A stretch of 64,000 bases of DNA from Brevibacterium sp. JSBI002 (lineage in GTDB: Bacteria; Actinomycetota; Actinomycetes; Actinomycetales; Brevibacteriaceae). Made by a program: the position numbers and the translations under genes. Shown here one piece after another: positions 51,017 to 61,084 of the stretch (the stretch's first letter is position 1; the number at the start of each line of letters is the position of its first letter). The stretch lies in contig NZ_CP110341.1 of assembly GCF_026013965.1 (NCBI RefSeq), forward strand, positions 1,798,001 to 1,862,000, given 5' to 3'. A model generated the notes under the pieces. It made no database searches. It was not told where the DNA came from and saw only the letters and a program-made list of their open reading frames with translations.

Positions 51017-52420
51017 TTACAGGCCCGCGATGAGTGTTTCCGCCTGCGGGTGAGTCGTGGCGAACGGGTCCTTGAGAGCGACGGCGCGCCCGGATTCGTC
51101 GTTGAGGCGGAGGTGCACCCAGTCGACGGTGTAGTCGCGACGGGCCGCATGGGCCGCGCGGACGAATTTGCCGCGGATCGCCGCCCGTGTGCTCGCAGGC
51201 GGTATGTCCTTCGCTCGTTCGGCCGCCTCGGCGGGGACGAGACTCTTCGCCATTCCCGCGGCCTCGAGCTTGGGAAACAGCCCCGTCGCGGGCGTGATGT
51301 CGTGGAAGGCGATGTCGAGTCGGTGGATGCGCGCATCGTCGATATCGGTGATTCCGCGCTGCAGCGACCGTTCGATGAGGGTGCGTTTCATCACCCAGTC
51401 GATCTCCGTGTCCACGGTCGAGAAGTCCTGCGATTCGACGGCGGTGAGCATCCGCGTCCACAGGTCGATGACGTAGTGGGCCAGATCATCATCGCCGAGG
51501 CTGTGCTCCCCCGACTCCACGATCCGCTGTGCCCGATCCCGGTAGTCGCCGAGCAGTCCCAGCGGAGTCGTCGTGGTTCCGTCGGTGCGTTCGAGCACGA
51601 CCCGTCCCGTGAGATCACGGGCGACGAGGCGGATATCGCGCACAGGATGGCGCAGTCCGTTCTCCGGGATCCGGGCGCCCTGTTCGATGAGGTCGAGCAT
51701 GAGCACCGCGGAGCCGATCTTCAGCGCCGAGGTGGCTGTCGACATCGAGGAATCACCGACGATGACGTGCAGCCGCCGGTACTTCTCCGCATCCGCGTGC
51801 GGTTCGTCGCGGGCATTGATGATCGGTCGGGACCGTGTCGTCGCCGACGACAGTCCCTCCCACATGACATCGGAGCGGGCCGAGAGACCGAACATCATCT
51901 CCGAACGGTCGGCCTCCTCGTCGGGGGTGAATGCGGAGCGGCGCGGAATGATCGCACCGGCACCCACGAGCAGCTGCCGGGACACGAGGAACGGCAGCAG
52001 CACGGTGGTCAGTCGGTTGAAGTCGAGAGTTCGGCGGATGAGGAAGTTCTCATGGGAGCCGTAGGAGTTTCCGGCGGCATCGGTGTTGTTCTTCACCATA
52101 TGCACACGGCCGCCGATGCCATCGGCCTCCAGTGCCGTCTGCGCCTGCTCGAGCAAGTCGATCATCAGGCCTTCACCGGCGCGGTCCTGAGCGAGCAGGT
52201 CCCCGAGGTCATCGCATTCGGCGGTCGCGTATTCCGGGTGGGAGCCCACATCGAGGTAGAGGCGGGATCCGTTCGGCAGGAAGACGTTCGAGGACCGGCC
52301 CCATTCGACGACGGGACGGAACAGGTAGCGGGCGATCTCCTCGGGACCGATCCGCCGACCCTCGGGATCGGCTGTGTGGGCGAGCCCGTATTCGGTTTCG
52401 AGTCCGTAGATGCGTGCCAT
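51017..52420 (-). CDS. pafA: Pup-protein ligase
   Basis: Conjugates Pup to lysines of target proteins using ATP. 467 aa of the glutamine-synthetase/carboxylate-amine ligase fold: the nucleotide-binding GLETEYG at residues 6-12, the catalytic D57 in SRLYLDVGSHPEYAT, MVKNNTDAAGNSYGSHENFL and INARDEPHADAEKYRRLHVI. Directly adjoining prcA (stop TGA then ATG without a gap), it is the last gene of the leftward dop-pup-prcB-prcA-pafA unit. Confidence 0.97.
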   Translation of the reverse strand: MARIYGLETEYGLAHTADPEGRRIGPEEIARYLFRPVVEWGRSSNVFLPNGSRLYLDVGSHPEYATAECDDLGDLLAQDRAGEGLMIDLLEQAQTALEADGIGGRVHMVKNNTDAAGNSYGSHENFLIRRTLDFNRLTTVLLPFLVSRQLLVGAGAIIPRRSAFTPDEEADRSEMMFGLSARSDVMWEGLSSATTRSRPIINARDEPHADAEKYRRLHVIVGDSSMSTATSALKIGSAVLMLDLIEQGARIPENGLRHPVRDIRLVARDLTGRVVLERTDGTTTTPLGLLGDYRDRAQRIVESGEHSLGDDDLAHYVIDLWTRMLTAVESQDFSTVDTEIDWVMKRTLIERSLQRGITDIDDARIHRLDIAFHDITPATGLFPKLEAAGMAKSLVPAEAAERAKDIPPASTRAAIRGKFVRAAHAARRDYTVDWVHLRLNDESGRAVALKDPFATTHPQAETLIAGL

Positions 52421-53110
52421 TCAGTCCTCCCGCAGCTCGTTCATCGCGGCGTCGTCGAGCGTGCGGAAGGTGCGCTGCTTCGTTGTGGTGCGGTCGAGGA
52501 TCGCGGCTTCGAGCGCTTCGGTGGCGAGGCTCGTCTGGGTCGCAGCGGCCAAGGCCGTCACTCCGTGGTTGAAGACTTCGCGCAGACTCATCTCCGAGCT
52601 GCGCACAGCGGCCAGGGACGCGGTGATCGCATCGGCCTGACCGCCGATGGCCACATGTTCGGACTCATCGATGACGGAACCGTCATAGCTGAGCCGGTAG
52701 AGCTGGTCGGTCTCCGGGGTGATTCCGAGTTCGGCGACGACGAGTTCGACTTCGAAGGGTTTGGACTCGGTGGTGAAGACTCCGGCCAGGGTCTGCGCAT
52801 AGGCGTTCGTCAGTCCGCGGGCGGTGACATCGGTGCGGTCGTAGGAGTAGCCGCGCAGATCGGCGTAGCGGACTCCGGCCTGGCGCAGGGTCTCGAACTC
52901 GTTGTACTTCCCGACCGCGGCGAAGCCGATGCGGTCGTAGATCTCAGCGATCTTGTGCAGCGTCGGCGACGGGTTCTCCGCCAGCAGCAGGATGCCTTCG
53001 TCGAAGCGCATGACGACGACCGAACGGCCGCGGGCGATGCCCTTGCGGGCGAAGTCCGCCCGGTCCTTCATCAGCTGTTCGGGTGAGACGTAGAACGGTG
53101 CCTGACTCAT
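52421..53110 (-). CDS. prcA: Proteasome subunit alpha
   Basis: Outer-ring subunit of the 20S core, 229 aa. The N-terminal PFYVSPEQLMKDRADFARKG gate region and the RGRSVVVMRFDEGILLLAEN strand are typical of actinobacterial PrcA, which lacks the catalytic threonine. The ATG at 53110 is used because longer reading frames are unrelated low-complexity sequence. It lies 34 bp after prcB and abuts pafA. Together with PrcB it forms the four-ring core. Confidence 0.96.
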   Translation of the reverse strand: MSQAPFYVSPEQLMKDRADFARKGIARGRSVVVMRFDEGILLLAENPSPTLHKIAEIYDRIGFAAVGKYNEFETLRQAGVRYADLRGYSYDRTDVTARGLTNAYAQTLAGVFTTESKPFEVELVVAELGITPETDQLYRLSYDGSVIDESEHVAIGGQADAITASLAAVRSSEMSLREVFNHGVTALAAATQTSLATEALEAAILDRTTTKQRTFRTLDDAAMNELRED

Positions 53111-53144
53111 CCACGGTCCTTTCGCGGTAAAGGCGGCGTACTCA

Positions 53145-53942
53145 TCACCGGGCGGTGGCGGTGCGGCGGTCGACGACCTCGGTGGCGGCTTCGAGAACGG
53201 TCGCCGAATCGATTTCGGTGACCCCGTCCTCGAGGTCGACGGTGAAGATCGTCGGGGCGATCTGGCGGACGAAGTCCGGCCCGCCGGTGGCCGAATCATC
53301 GTCGGAGGCGTCGAAGAGCGCTTCGACGGCAACCCCAATCGCCTGCTCGTGGTCGAGGTCGGCTCGCCACAGCTTCTTCAGGGCTCCGCGGGCGAATCCG
53401 GACCCGGAGCCGATGGAATGGAATCGATGCTCTTCGTATTTGCCGCCGGTGACGTCGAAGCTGAAGATCTGCCCCTGCGGGCTCGATTCGTCGACTCCGG
53501 CGAACAGCGGGACCACGGTGAGTCCCTGCATCGCCAGCCCGAGGTTCCCGCGCAGCATCGCAGCCAAGCGGTTGGCTTTGCCGTTGAGCGAGAGACGGGC
53601 GCCTTCGATCTTCTCGTAGTGTTCGAGTTCGAGTTGGAAGAGCCGGATGAGGTCGAGTGCGACCCCGGCGGTGCCGGCGATGCCGATGACGGAGTAGTCG
53701 TCGGCGGCTTTGACCTTCTCCATCGAATGTGAGGCGATGAGGTTGCCGATCGTCGCTCTCCGGTCACCGGCCATGATGATGCCCGAGGCGGTGCGGAAGC
53801 AGATGATCGTCGTGCCCTCGGGAGTCTGTTCGGCCAGGTCGCGGGCGCCGGGCTGCAGCAGTGCTTCGGGAGCGAGCGTGCGGGCGAGTTCGACGAACGA
53901 GTTGCTCGTCGAACTTAGGAAGGCAGGAGGGAATCCTGCCAT
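53145..53942 (-). CDS. prcB: Proteasome subunit beta
   Basis: Catalytic inner-ring subunit, 265 aa made as a precursor. A 43-residue propeptide ends in PEG, and autocleavage would expose T44 in [20 protein letters not shown]; the Lys region (active site Lys equivalent near [20 protein letters not shown]) and [15 protein letters not shown] (about residue 177) are conserved. The stop is 34 bp before prcA. The pup stop is one base before its start. Confidence 0.97.
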   Translation of the reverse strand: MAGFPPAFLSSTSNSFVELARTLAPEALLQPGARDLAEQTPEGTTIICFRTASGIIMAGDRRATIGNLIASHSMEKVKAADDYSVIGIAGTAGVALDLIRLFQLELEHYEKIEGARLSLNGKANRLAAMLRGNLGLAMQGLTVVPLFAGVDESSPQGQIFSFDVTGGKYEEHRFHSIGSGSGFARGALKKLWRADLDHEQAIGVAVEALFDASDDDSATGGPDFVRQIAPTIFTVDLEDGVTEIDSATVLEAATEVVDRRTATAR

Positions 53943-53943
53943 C

Positions 53944-54135
53944 TCATTGGCCGCCCTTCTGGACGAAGTTCTTCACGAATTCCTCCGCGTTCGACTCGAG
54001 CACTCCGTCGATCTCGTCGAGGATGGAATCGACGTTCTGAGTGTTGATCTGTCCCTGCACGGCCTCCGGCGGATCGACGGGGGCGTCTCCCCCACCGGTT
54101 GATTTGTCTCTCTGGACCTGTTCCTGCGAGCTCAT
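53944..54135 (-). CDS. pup: Prokaryotic ubiquitin-like protein Pup
   Basis: 63-aa intrinsically disordered tag. It ends in GGQ, so Dop must first deamidate the C-terminal Gln to Glu before PafA ligation. The C-terminal half ([20 protein letters not shown]) forms the ARC-binding helix, and [11 protein letters not shown] is the conserved tail. It is short but begins with [10 protein letters not shown] as in the family. It lies one base before prcB and 11 bp after dop. Confidence 0.97.
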   Translation of the reverse strand: MSSQEQVQRDKSTGGGDAPVDPPEAVQGQINTQNVDSILDEIDGVLESNAEEFVKNFVQKGGQ

Positions 54136-54146
54136 CTCACACTCCT

Positions 54147-55676
54147 TCAGTCGTTCTTCGAACTCAGTCTATCCACTCCGAGCGCCTTGAGCAGGCCCTC
54201 GGCGGTCTCGATTCCCTCCACCCGATCGGCAAGCAGCTCACGGGTGCCTTTGAGCGGTTCGTGCATGGGCAGACGCACCACACCGAGGGCTCCCGCGTTG
54301 ACCACGAGCGAGTCCCAGCTGGCGGCGACCAGATCCTCGCCGAGGCGGCTGACCGCCACGGAGCGCAGGAACGCGCGGGTCCCGTCGGGTGCGTTGACCA
54401 CGGCGGCTTCGACCTCGGCGTCGGTGGTCATCCGACGGATGCGGCCGGCACGTTCGAGCTTGTGGAACAGCCCCTTCTCCGGGCGGACATCGTGGTACTG
54501 GACGTCGATGAGGGCAAGCTTCGGATGGTCCCAGTCGATTCCCTCACGAGACCGGTAGCTCTCGAGCAGCACCCATTTGGCGACCCAGTCGATGGAGTCG
54601 GCCAGGGTCTTCGGGTCGGTCGAGAGCGCATCGAGGAATCGGCGCCATTCGGCGAGCACCTCGGCGGTTTCGGCGTCCTCGGCATCGGCGTGCTCGAGGC
54701 ACGCGGAGTAGAAGGCTTCTTGGATCTCCAGCGCCGTTGTCGTCGTGCCGTCGCTCAGCGCCACCGGAGCGCTGAGGCTGAGGTCGTGGCTGACGTCCCA
54801 CAGCGCCTGCAGGGCATCGGCGAGCTCGATCTGCGGCGCCAGTCCGGCCTCGATGAGTCCGAGGACGAGGGAGGTCGAACCGAAGCGGACGAACGTCGCA
54901 GGCTCCGCCAGAGTGGCGTCGCCGATGATCACGTGCAGCCGGCGGTATTTCGCGGGATCGGCATGTGGTTCGTCCCGGGTGTTGACGATGGGACGGCGCA
55001 GAGTGGTCTCGAGTCCCACTTCGGCTTCGAAGAAGTCGGCACGGGACGAGATCTGGAAACCCTTGCCCTCGCCATCACGGCCGATGCCGACCCGTCCGGA
55101 TCCGCACAGGATCTGCCGAGTGACGAAGAACGGGACGAGGCCGGCGACGATGTCGTCGAAGTCCGTGGACCGGTCGACGAGGTAGTTCTCATGGGTGCCG
55201 TAGGAGGCTCCCTTGGAGTCCGTGTTGTTCTTGTACAGATTGACCGGTTCCGCGCTCTTCTCGAGGGTCCGCACCGATTCGAGGGCGACGAGGTCGCCGG
55301 CCCGGTCGAAGGTGACGATATCGCGTGGAGTGAGGACCTCCGGGGACGAGTATTCGGGATGAGCGTGGTCGACGTAGTAGCGGGCGCCGTTCTCCGTGAC
55401 GACGTTCGCCAGGTACTGGGCTTCGAGGTCGTCCTGCGGAATATGTGTCAGCTGCGAGGAGTCGGCGTCGGCGATGTTCATGAAGAAGCCGCGGGCGTCG
55501 GCCAATGGAGACTCCGTAGCGAAGTCCCAGAAGTTCTGGGACGACTTCAATCCGCGCGGTCCGGCATAGGCGTCGACGACACGCGCCGAGTCCCGCATCG
55601 GGTTCGCTCGCGGATTGCCCGGCTGACTGAGGCCGAACTCCGTCTCGGCTCCCATGACGCGCCTGACTCTGAGCAT
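54147..55676 (-). CDS. dop: Depupylase / Pup deamidase Dop
   Basis: Deamidates the C-terminal Gln of Pup and also removes Pup from proteins. 509 aa with the PafA-like fold: MGAETEFG near the N-terminus, a Dop-specific loop (about 61-85), D103 in YYVDHAHPEYSS as the catalytic base, and NNTDSKGASYGTHENY. The ATG at 55676 is preferred because GGAGG lies 8 nt upstream, over a TTG at 55691. It is the first gene of the leftward unit and divergent from a DUF3054 gene, from which it is separated by 32 bp. Confidence 0.97.
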   Translation of the reverse strand: MLRVRRVMGAETEFGLSQPGNPRANPMRDSARVVDAYAGPRGLKSSQNFWDFATESPLADARGFFMNIADADSSQLTHIPQDDLEAQYLANVVTENGARYYVDHAHPEYSSPEVLTPRDIVTFDRAGDLVALESVRTLEKSAEPVNLYKNNTDSKGASYGTHENYLVDRSTDFDDIVAGLVPFFVTRQILCGSGRVGIGRDGEGKGFQISSRADFFEAEVGLETTLRRPIVNTRDEPHADPAKYRRLHVIIGDATLAEPATFVRFGSTSLVLGLIEAGLAPQIELADALQALWDVSHDLSLSAPVALSDGTTTTALEIQEAFYSACLEHADAEDAETAEVLAEWRRFLDALSTDPKTLADSIDWVAKWVLLESYRSREGIDWDHPKLALIDVQYHDVRPEKGLFHKLERAGRIRRMTTDAEVEAAVVNAPDGTRAFLRSVAVSRLGEDLVAASWDSLVVNAGALGVVRLPMHEPLKGTRELLADRVEGIETAEGLLKALGVDRLSSKND

Positions 55677-55708
55677 CTGATTCTCCTCCAAGGTCTAGAC
55701 TCGGGGAC

Positions 55709-56113
55709 GTGGCAACGAAGAAATCTCATCTCCCCATCGCACTGATCGTCGACCTCATCCTCGTGGTGCTGTTCACGATCGTCGGTCATTACACACATTC
55801 TCACAATTTCGATCCGCAGGGGCTGATGACCACAGCGTGGCCGTTCGTCGCAGCCCTCGTCATCGCCTGGCTGCTCACGGCCGTCTGGGATCGGCCGATC
55901 GCTCCGCTGGCCACGGGAACCGGGGTCTGGGCGGTCACCGTCCTTCTCGGACTCGTCCTGCGCGGGGTCACCGGAGCCGGCGGCGATCCGGGGTCGGTGC
56001 CGGTGAGCTTCATGATCGTCGCGACGTCGCTCAACCTCATCACTCTGGTCGGTTGGCGTCTCATCGCCACGGCCGTCTCCGGGGGTTCGGGCCGCCGCAA
56101 GCGCAGCCGTTGA
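55709..56113 (+). CDS. DUF3054 family membrane protein
   Basis: A 134-aa protein with four hydrophobic helices, starting LPIALIVDLILVVLFTIVGH and followed by the conserved FDPQGLMTTAWPFVAALVIA and WDRPIAPLATGTGVWAVTVL and a basic C-terminus. Family function is unknown. A TAGACT hexamer ends 7 nt before the GTG, so its mRNA is probably leaderless. It sits between dop and arc and is often found in this position in actinobacteria. Confidence 0.85.
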   Translation: MATKKSHLPIALIVDLILVVLFTIVGHYTHSHNFDPQGLMTTAWPFVAALVIAWLLTAVWDRPIAPLATGTGVWAVTVLLGLVLRGVTGAGGDPGSVPVSFMIVATSLNLITLVGWRLIATAVSGGSGRRKRSR

Positions 56114-56151
56114 GCATCTTGCCCTTCGGCCCTGTGCACGGCCGGTAACGA

Positions 56152-56197
56152 GACGAGCCCGCCGCTTCCGTCAGCTGACGGAAGCGGCGGGCTCGTC
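56152..56197. terminator. 46-bp perfect palindrome acting as bidirectional terminator
   Basis: Two 23-bp arms (56152-56174 and 56175-56197) with no spacer; in RNA the central CAGCTG would form the loop. It lies 38 bp after the DUF3054 gene and 18 bp before the arc stop, between convergent genes. Confidence 0.85.
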
Positions 56198-56215
56198 GTT
56201 CTTACCGGACCCGTC

Positions 56216-57868
56216 TCAGACGAGGTCCGAGTTGGGCCGCACCTCGGCGACGTCGGTCTCGTACGGCACCGTCGGGGCTCCACTGGTCGTGTCGAGGTGC
56301 ATCATCCGCAGATGAGTGACCCTTTCGCCCTTGCGCCCGGAGATCCGTGCCCATTCGTCGGGGTTCGTCGTGTTCGGCAGGTCTTCGTGTTCGCTGAACT
56401 CTTCGGCGATCGCATCCTCGAAGTGACCGGGGCGCAGGCCTCGCTCGCCGGTGTCGAGCAGCGATTTGATCGCCGCCTTCTTTGCACGGTCGACGATGTT
56501 GTGGATCATCGCACCGGAGGCGAAGGCTGAGAAGTGGAGGACTTCCTTCGACCCGTCGGCGTAGCTGACCTCGACGAATTCATTCTCCGGAGTCTCTGCG
56601 AACATCCGTTCCACACAGCTGTCGATGAGTGCCGAGACCGCCTCGGCGGGGGTGTCGTGGCCGGCGAGCACGCTCGAATGCAGGGGCAGCTCCGCGGTGA
56701 GGTACTTCTCGAAGATGTCGCGGGCCGCTTCGGCGTCGGGACGTTCGATGCGGATCTTCACATCGAGTCGGCCGGGGCGCAGGATCGCGGGGTCGATGAG
56801 GTCTTCACGGTTCGAGGCGCCGATGACGATGACGTTGTCGAGCTGTTCGACTCCGTCGATCTCGGTGAGCAGCTGCGGCACGATCGTCGTCTCCACGTCC
56901 GACGACTTGCCGGTGCCGCGGGTGCGGAACAGTGACTCCATCTCGTCGAAGAACACCACGACGGGGAATCCTGCCGAAGCCTTCTCACGTGCCCGGGCGA
57001 AGATAAGGCGCAGCTGACGTTCGGTCTCGCCGACGTACTTGTCGAGCAGCTCCGGACCTTTGATGTTGAGGAAGTAGGTCTTGCTCGTGCGGACCTTTCC
57101 GGTGCGATCTGCCAGGGAGTTCGCCACGGCCTTCGCGATGAGCGTCTTTCCGCAGCCGGGAGGGCCGTAGAGCAGGATGCCCTTGGGCGGTTTGAGTCCG
57201 TGTTCGGTGTAGAGCTCGGGATGTTCGAAGGGCAGTTCGACAGCGTCTTTGATCTGTTCGATCTGGTCGGCCAGTCCGCCGATGTCCTGGTAGGTGATGT
57301 CGGGGACCTCTTCGAGCAGCAGCGAGGAGACCTCGGGCTTCTCGACGACCTGCAGCGCGTAATGGGTCCGGGTGTCGACGACGACGGCATCGCCGACGCG
57401 CAGTCCTGCGTCGACGAGGCCGGCGGCGAGGGTGAAGACCTGCTCGTCATCGCCGGGAGCTCCGACGAGGATGCGCTGGGAGTCGACGAACTCACGGACG
57501 TTGACGACCGACCCCACGGGAGGGAACTCGCCGGTGCCGATGATGACGAGGCCCTCGGACAGGAGCACATCGGCTCCGGCGCGCAGGGTCTCGGGTTCGA
57601 TTTCGGGGGCGACGGCCACGCGCATGCGTCGTCCGCCGACGATGACATCGGCGGTCACTGCGTTCTCGCCCAGCGCGATGAGTGTGCCCCAGTTGTTCGG
57701 CGGCTCGGTCAGGCGCCGAGCCTCTTCCTTGATCCGATTCAGCTCATCACGGGCCGTGCGCAGAGTCTTCGACAGTGCTTCATTGCGTTTGCCCGCTGTG
57801 TAGAGCTGCTGGCGCAGGGACGCAGTGTCCTCGCGCAGCTTCTTCACTTCGGTCGTGGTCTCTGTCAT
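56216..57868 (-). CDS. arc: Proteasomal AAA ATPase ARC/Mpa
   Basis: Hexameric unfoldase that recognises Pup and feeds substrates to the 20S core. Of 550 aa, residues 1-50 form a Pup-binding coiled coil, two OB-fold domains follow (about 55-190), and the AAA domain has Walker A GPPGCGKT (235-242), Walker [13 protein letters not shown] and the [11 protein letters not shown] arm. The C-terminus ends PNSDLV rather than the GQYL of mycobacterial Mpa. The ATG at 57868 overlaps the trmI stop by 4 bp. The N-terminal 197-residue extension of the longer frame is a shadow of trmI. Confidence 0.94.
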   Translation of the reverse strand: MTETTTEVKKLREDTASLRQQLYTAGKRNEALSKTLRTARDELNRIKEEARRLTEPPNNWGTLIALGENAVTADVIVGGRRMRVAVAPEIEPETLRAGADVLLSEGLVIIGTGEFPPVGSVVNVREFVDSQRILVGAPGDDEQVFTLAAGLVDAGLRVGDAVVVDTRTHYALQVVEKPEVSSLLLEEVPDITYQDIGGLADQIEQIKDAVELPFEHPELYTEHGLKPPKGILLYGPPGCGKTLIAKAVANSLADRTGKVRTSKTYFLNIKGPELLDKYVGETERQLRLIFARAREKASAGFPVVVFFDEMESLFRTRGTGKSSDVETTIVPQLLTEIDGVEQLDNVIVIGASNREDLIDPAILRPGRLDVKIRIERPDAEAARDIFEKYLTAELPLHSSVLAGHDTPAEAVSALIDSCVERMFAETPENEFVEVSYADGSKEVLHFSAFASGAMIHNIVDRAKKAAIKSLLDTGERGLRPGHFEDAIAEEFSEHEDLPNTTNPDEWARISGRKGERVTHLRMMHLDTTSGAPTVPYETDVAEVRPNSDLV

Positions 57869-58938
57869 CGATCCTCCTTCGGCCCAGTGCTGTTGCTGGT
57901 CGGGCTGTCTGTGACATCTGTGGGCTGCGCATTCTCGGAGCCTTCGGGCTCGGTGCGCAGGCGCCTGCCGGCGTCTCGCATCACCCGGCGCAGCTTCTTG
58001 CCGTGCGCGGTCCGGGTACCGATCGCCGCCTCGGTGACTTCGGGCTCCGTCCACGCCGCCACATCCTCGGCGGCCGCGGTGGCTCCCTGGGGGCGTTTCT
58101 TCTTCTCCAGCGGACTGATGCCGTCGGCCATTCGGCGGGCCATGATGAGGAACCCGGTGTGGGCGATCATCCGGTGGTCGGGCCGGACGGCGAGTCCGTC
58201 GACGTGCCAGCCGCGGACCATAGCCTCCATGGACTCGGGTTCGGCGAACTTGCCGGAAGCGCGCAGGGCTTCGACGAAGCGTGAGAGCTGCGGAACCGTG
58301 GCGACATACGCGATGACGATTCCCCCAGGTGTCAGCGCTTCGCTGACGGCCTCGAGTGTGTTCCAGGGAGCGAGCATGTCGAGGACGACGCGGTCCACGC
58401 TGCCGGGCCCGAAGGTCTGCGGCAGAGTATCCGCAAGGTCGCCCACGGTGACGGACCAATTCTCCGGTTCGCCGTCGAAGAAGTCGGCGATGTTTCCGGC
58501 CGCGATCGTGGCGAATTCCTCACGCAGTTCGAACGAGTGCACGGATCCCGTCGCGCCCACGGCGCGCAGCAGCGCCATCGACAGGGCTCCGGATCCGACA
58601 CCGGCTTCGACCACGGTGGCGCCGGGAAAGATATCGCCGAGGGTGACGATGAGTCCCGAATCCTTCGGGTAGACGACTGCAGCGCCGCGGGGCATGGAGA
58701 GCACGAAGTCCTCGTAACGCGGGCGGAAGACCTGGAAGTCGACTCCCCCGGTGTTCGCGACGATGATTCCTTCTGTGCGCCCGATGATGTCGTCGTGGCT
58801 GATGAGCCCCTTGTTGGTGTGGAAGTGCTCACCCGGTGCGAGCACGAAGGTGTGCATCCGCCCCTTGGGGTCGGTGAGCTGGACCTTCTCTCCGCGGCTC
58901 AGAACGCGCGGGGGCCGGGAATGCAGTGGCTGAGTCAT
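57865..58938 (-). CDS. trmI: tRNA (adenine-N1)-methyltransferase TrmI
   Basis: Methylates A58 of tRNA. 357 aa with a Rossmann methyltransferase core: [20 protein letters not shown] (SAM loop), SFELREEF and the [12 protein letters not shown] motif; the C-terminal tail is low-complexity and probably disordered. The same order trmI-arc occurs in mycobacteria (Rv2118c next to Rv2115c). It overlaps arc by 4 bp at the stop/start junction, so the two are translationally coupled. The ATG is 45 bp downstream of an M50 protease gene. Confidence 0.94.
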   Translation of the reverse strand: MTQPLHSRPPRVLSRGEKVQLTDPKGRMHTFVLAPGEHFHTNKGLISHDDIIGRTEGIIVANTGGVDFQVFRPRYEDFVLSMPRGAAVVYPKDSGLIVTLGDIFPGATVVEAGVGSGALSMALLRAVGATGSVHSFELREEFATIAAGNIADFFDGEPENWSVTVGDLADTLPQTFGPGSVDRVVLDMLAPWNTLEAVSEALTPGGIVIAYVATVPQLSRFVEALRASGKFAEPESMEAMVRGWHVDGLAVRPDHRMIAHTGFLIMARRMADGISPLEKKKRPQGATAAAEDVAAWTEPEVTEAAIGTRTAHGKKLRRVMRDAGRRLRTEPEGSENAQPTDVTDSPTSNSTGPKEDR

Positions 58939-58983
58939 GATGAGTCCACTCTACGCTGGTGAGGATTGCCTCATACAACCGGC

Positions 58984-60144
58984 TCAGGCGGCGAGGAGTT
59001 CGTCGAAGAATTCCTGCAGGTCGATGACTCCGATCAGGGTGTTGCCGTCCATGACCAGGCTGAACTGCGCCTTGGGGCGGTGGGTGAGCGATTCGAGCAG
59101 GTGCGGGGCCGTGATGTCCTTCGGCACTCCGATCCACCCGGCCAGAGGGCGGGCGACCTCGCCGGCGGGAACCGCTTCGAGGGTTTCGGCGAGACGACCG
59201 GCTGCGGCGTGCCGGTCGACGAGACCGTACGGCAGCCCCTTCTGATCGAGGACGACGATGAGGGTGCGTTCCTTCGCGTTCCCGAGCGTGTTCGCATAGT
59301 CGAGGGTGTCAGCGAGGTCGGCGTCCCAGGTGGCGGCGATCGCGGGCTGGATGACCTGGGAGAGGTCGTAGGTCTCCATCTTCCGGGCCCGTTTGGCGTG
59401 GGTGGCGGCGTCTCCGGCGGAGAACCACAGCATGATCGCGATGAGCGACATCCAGGCCACGGTCAGCGGATCGGGTCGTTCTCCGGCCAGCAGCGGGGTG
59501 ATGACCGACCAGCCGATGAAGCCGACGGCGATGATCCGGCCGACCCAGCTGGCCACGATCGTGCCGAGGAACTGGGATCCGGTGATGCGCCACATGATCG
59601 CCTGCAGCGCCCAGCCGCCGTCGAGCGGAATGCCAGGCAGCAGGTTGATCGCACCGAGAGCGACATTGGCGAAGGTGACGGCGATGAGCAGCAGCCACGG
59701 CACCGAGGTGGGGCTCGCCGCACTGAGACACCACCATCCCAGCAGGGCGAGAACGATGTTGACGATGGGGCCGACGATGGAGATGACGAAGCTCGTCATC
59801 GCCGCTTTGTCGCGCGGGTTGTCCATCTGCGGTTCGAAGCGGGTGAATCCGCCCCAGATGTTCAGCTCGATCGCGGCGACCTTCTGCCCGTAGAACTGGC
59901 CGGCGACTCCGTGCGCGAGTTCGTGGAGGAACACGGAGGCAAAGAGAAGGACCGCATAGGCGAAGGCCACGAACCAGGCGCCGATGCCCAGATCCGGTCG
60001 GACCTGGTTGAGCCACGGGGTGAAGAGGATGGTGATCACGATGGCGGCGAGGAACCACGACCATGCCAGAATCACCGGAGCGCCGAGCACCGTGCCCAAG
60101 CGCAGACCCGATGACGCACCGGGGTGGTGGTTTTTCGCGGCCAT
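58984..60144 (-). CDS. Site-2-protease family (M50) membrane protease with CBS-like domain
   Basis: Intramembrane zinc metalloprotease of 386 aa. The metal-binding FLHELAHGVAG (H74, E75, H78) lies in a transmembrane helix, the second motif is LLPGIPLDGGWAL (about residue 168) with the Asp ligand, and the C-terminal third (about 265-386) resembles a tandem CBS pair. Five or more helices are predicted. Members cleave anti-sigma factors or other membrane proteins; the target is not known. A GGAGGAAC precedes the ATG. It lies upstream of trmI-arc. Confidence 0.92.
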   Translation of the reverse strand: MAAKNHHPGASSGLRLGTVLGAPVILAWSWFLAAIVITILFTPWLNQVRPDLGIGAWFVAFAYAVLLFASVFLHELAHGVAGQFYGQKVAAIELNIWGGFTRFEPQMDNPRDKAAMTSFVISIVGPIVNIVLALLGWWCLSAASPTSVPWLLLIAVTFANVALGAINLLPGIPLDGGWALQAIMWRITGSQFLGTIVASWVGRIIAVGFIGWSVITPLLAGERPDPLTVAWMSLIAIMLWFSAGDAATHAKRARKMETYDLSQVIQPAIAATWDADLADTLDYANTLGNAKERTLIVVLDQKGLPYGLVDRHAAAGRLAETLEAVPAGEVARPLAGWIGVPKDITAPHLLESLTHRPKAQFSLVMDGNTLIGVIDLQEFFDELLAA

Positions 60145-60271
60145 TGAAGGGGTTCCTCCGGTCGATGTCGTGGTCAGCGGACCACTGAGGGTCGGGTACT
60201 CAGCCTAACAGCGACGACGCACTCACCGCTGGTCGCCACGTCGTGTCCGTGCAGGTCGTTACAGTGGAGTT

Positions 60272-61081
60272 ATGGCCGAGCTCACCAGTCTGTCGCCCTC
60301 CCGGGCCAATGACTTCATCCAATGTCCTCTGAAGTTCCGCTTCCGCAGCATCGACAAACTGCCGGAGCCGCCTTCTCAGGCGGCGTTCCGCGGCACTGTG
60401 GTCCATTCGGTGCTCGAGAAGCTGTTCATCGCGCCGCCGGCCGAGCGCACGGCGGAGCTCGCACAGACGATGCTGATGCCTGCGTGGGAGGAGCTCGTCG
60501 AGAAGGACCCGGATGTGCTCGAGATCTTCGAAGGCGAATCGGAGAAGGAGACGTTCTTCACATCGGCACGTCGGCTCATCGATTCCTACTTCGTACTCGA
60601 GTATCCCGAGCATCTCGATCCGGAGGAGACAGAGAAGTTCGTCCGCACCACATTGGACAACGGTCTCGAGCTGCGCGGGTTCATCGACCGCGTCGACGTC
60701 GCCCCGGGTGGGGAGCGGCGCCTCGTCGACTACAAGACGGGCAAGCAGCCGAAACCTCAGTACGGACGAGAAGCCAAGTTCCAGATGGGCTTCTACGCTC
60801 TCGTCGTCTACCGGCTCTCGGGCGAGCTCGTCCACACCCTGCAGCTGATGTACCTGGGTTCGCGCAGCGTGCTGAAGTCTCATCCGACGATGGCGGAGGT
60901 CGAACAGACCCAGTTCGAGATCGATGCCATCTGGAAGGACATCATCGCCTCGGCCGAGTCGGACCGTTGGCGGCCGAAGAAGTCACCGCTGTGCAATTGG
61001 TGCACGTTCAAGCCGCTGTGCCCGGCGTGGGGCAACGCCGCTCCCCCGACTCCGGAGATCACGAAGATCGTGGGAGCGTAG
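60272..61081 (+). CDS. RecB-family PD-(D/E)XK nuclease with predicted Fe-S cluster
   Basis: A 269-aa nuclease of the PDDEXK_1 (RecB/Cas4-like) family, with VDYKTGKQPKP as the D-x-K catalytic core and QFQIDAIWKDI nearby. C18 in FIQCPLKF and the three C-terminal cysteines (C241, C244, C250 in CNWCTFKPLC) form the Fe-S-type arrangement of AddB and Cas4 nucleases. It matches mycobacterial Rv2119 in place and length. TACAGT ends 6 nt before the ATG, suggesting a leaderless message. No CRISPR or cas genes are present. Confidence 0.9.
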   Translation: MAELTSLSPSRANDFIQCPLKFRFRSIDKLPEPPSQAAFRGTVVHSVLEKLFIAPPAERTAELAQTMLMPAWEELVEKDPDVLEIFEGESEKETFFTSARRLIDSYFVLEYPEHLDPEETEKFVRTTLDNGLELRGFIDRVDVAPGGERRLVDYKTGKQPKPQYGREAKFQMGFYALVVYRLSGELVHTLQLMYLGSRSVLKSHPTMAEVEQTQFEIDAIWKDIIASAESDRWRPKKSPLCNWCTFKPLCPAWGNAAPPTPEITKIVGA

Positions 61082-61084
61082 AGC

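Noticed and set aside
52421..53338. 305-aa reading of prcA
   Set aside because: The added Pro/Arg/Ser-rich N-terminus is a shadow of prcB; the start SQAPFYVSPEQLMKD is the family N-terminus.
56216..58459. 747-aa reading of arc
   Set aside because: The first 197 residues are an out-of-frame shadow of trmI; the ATG at 57868 has a GGAGGA ribosome site and the family-typical coiled-coil start.
60272..61081. Cas4-like protein implying CRISPR
   Set aside because: The Fe-S/PD-(D/E)XK pattern is shared with housekeeping RecB-like nucleases; no repeats or cas genes are in the window.
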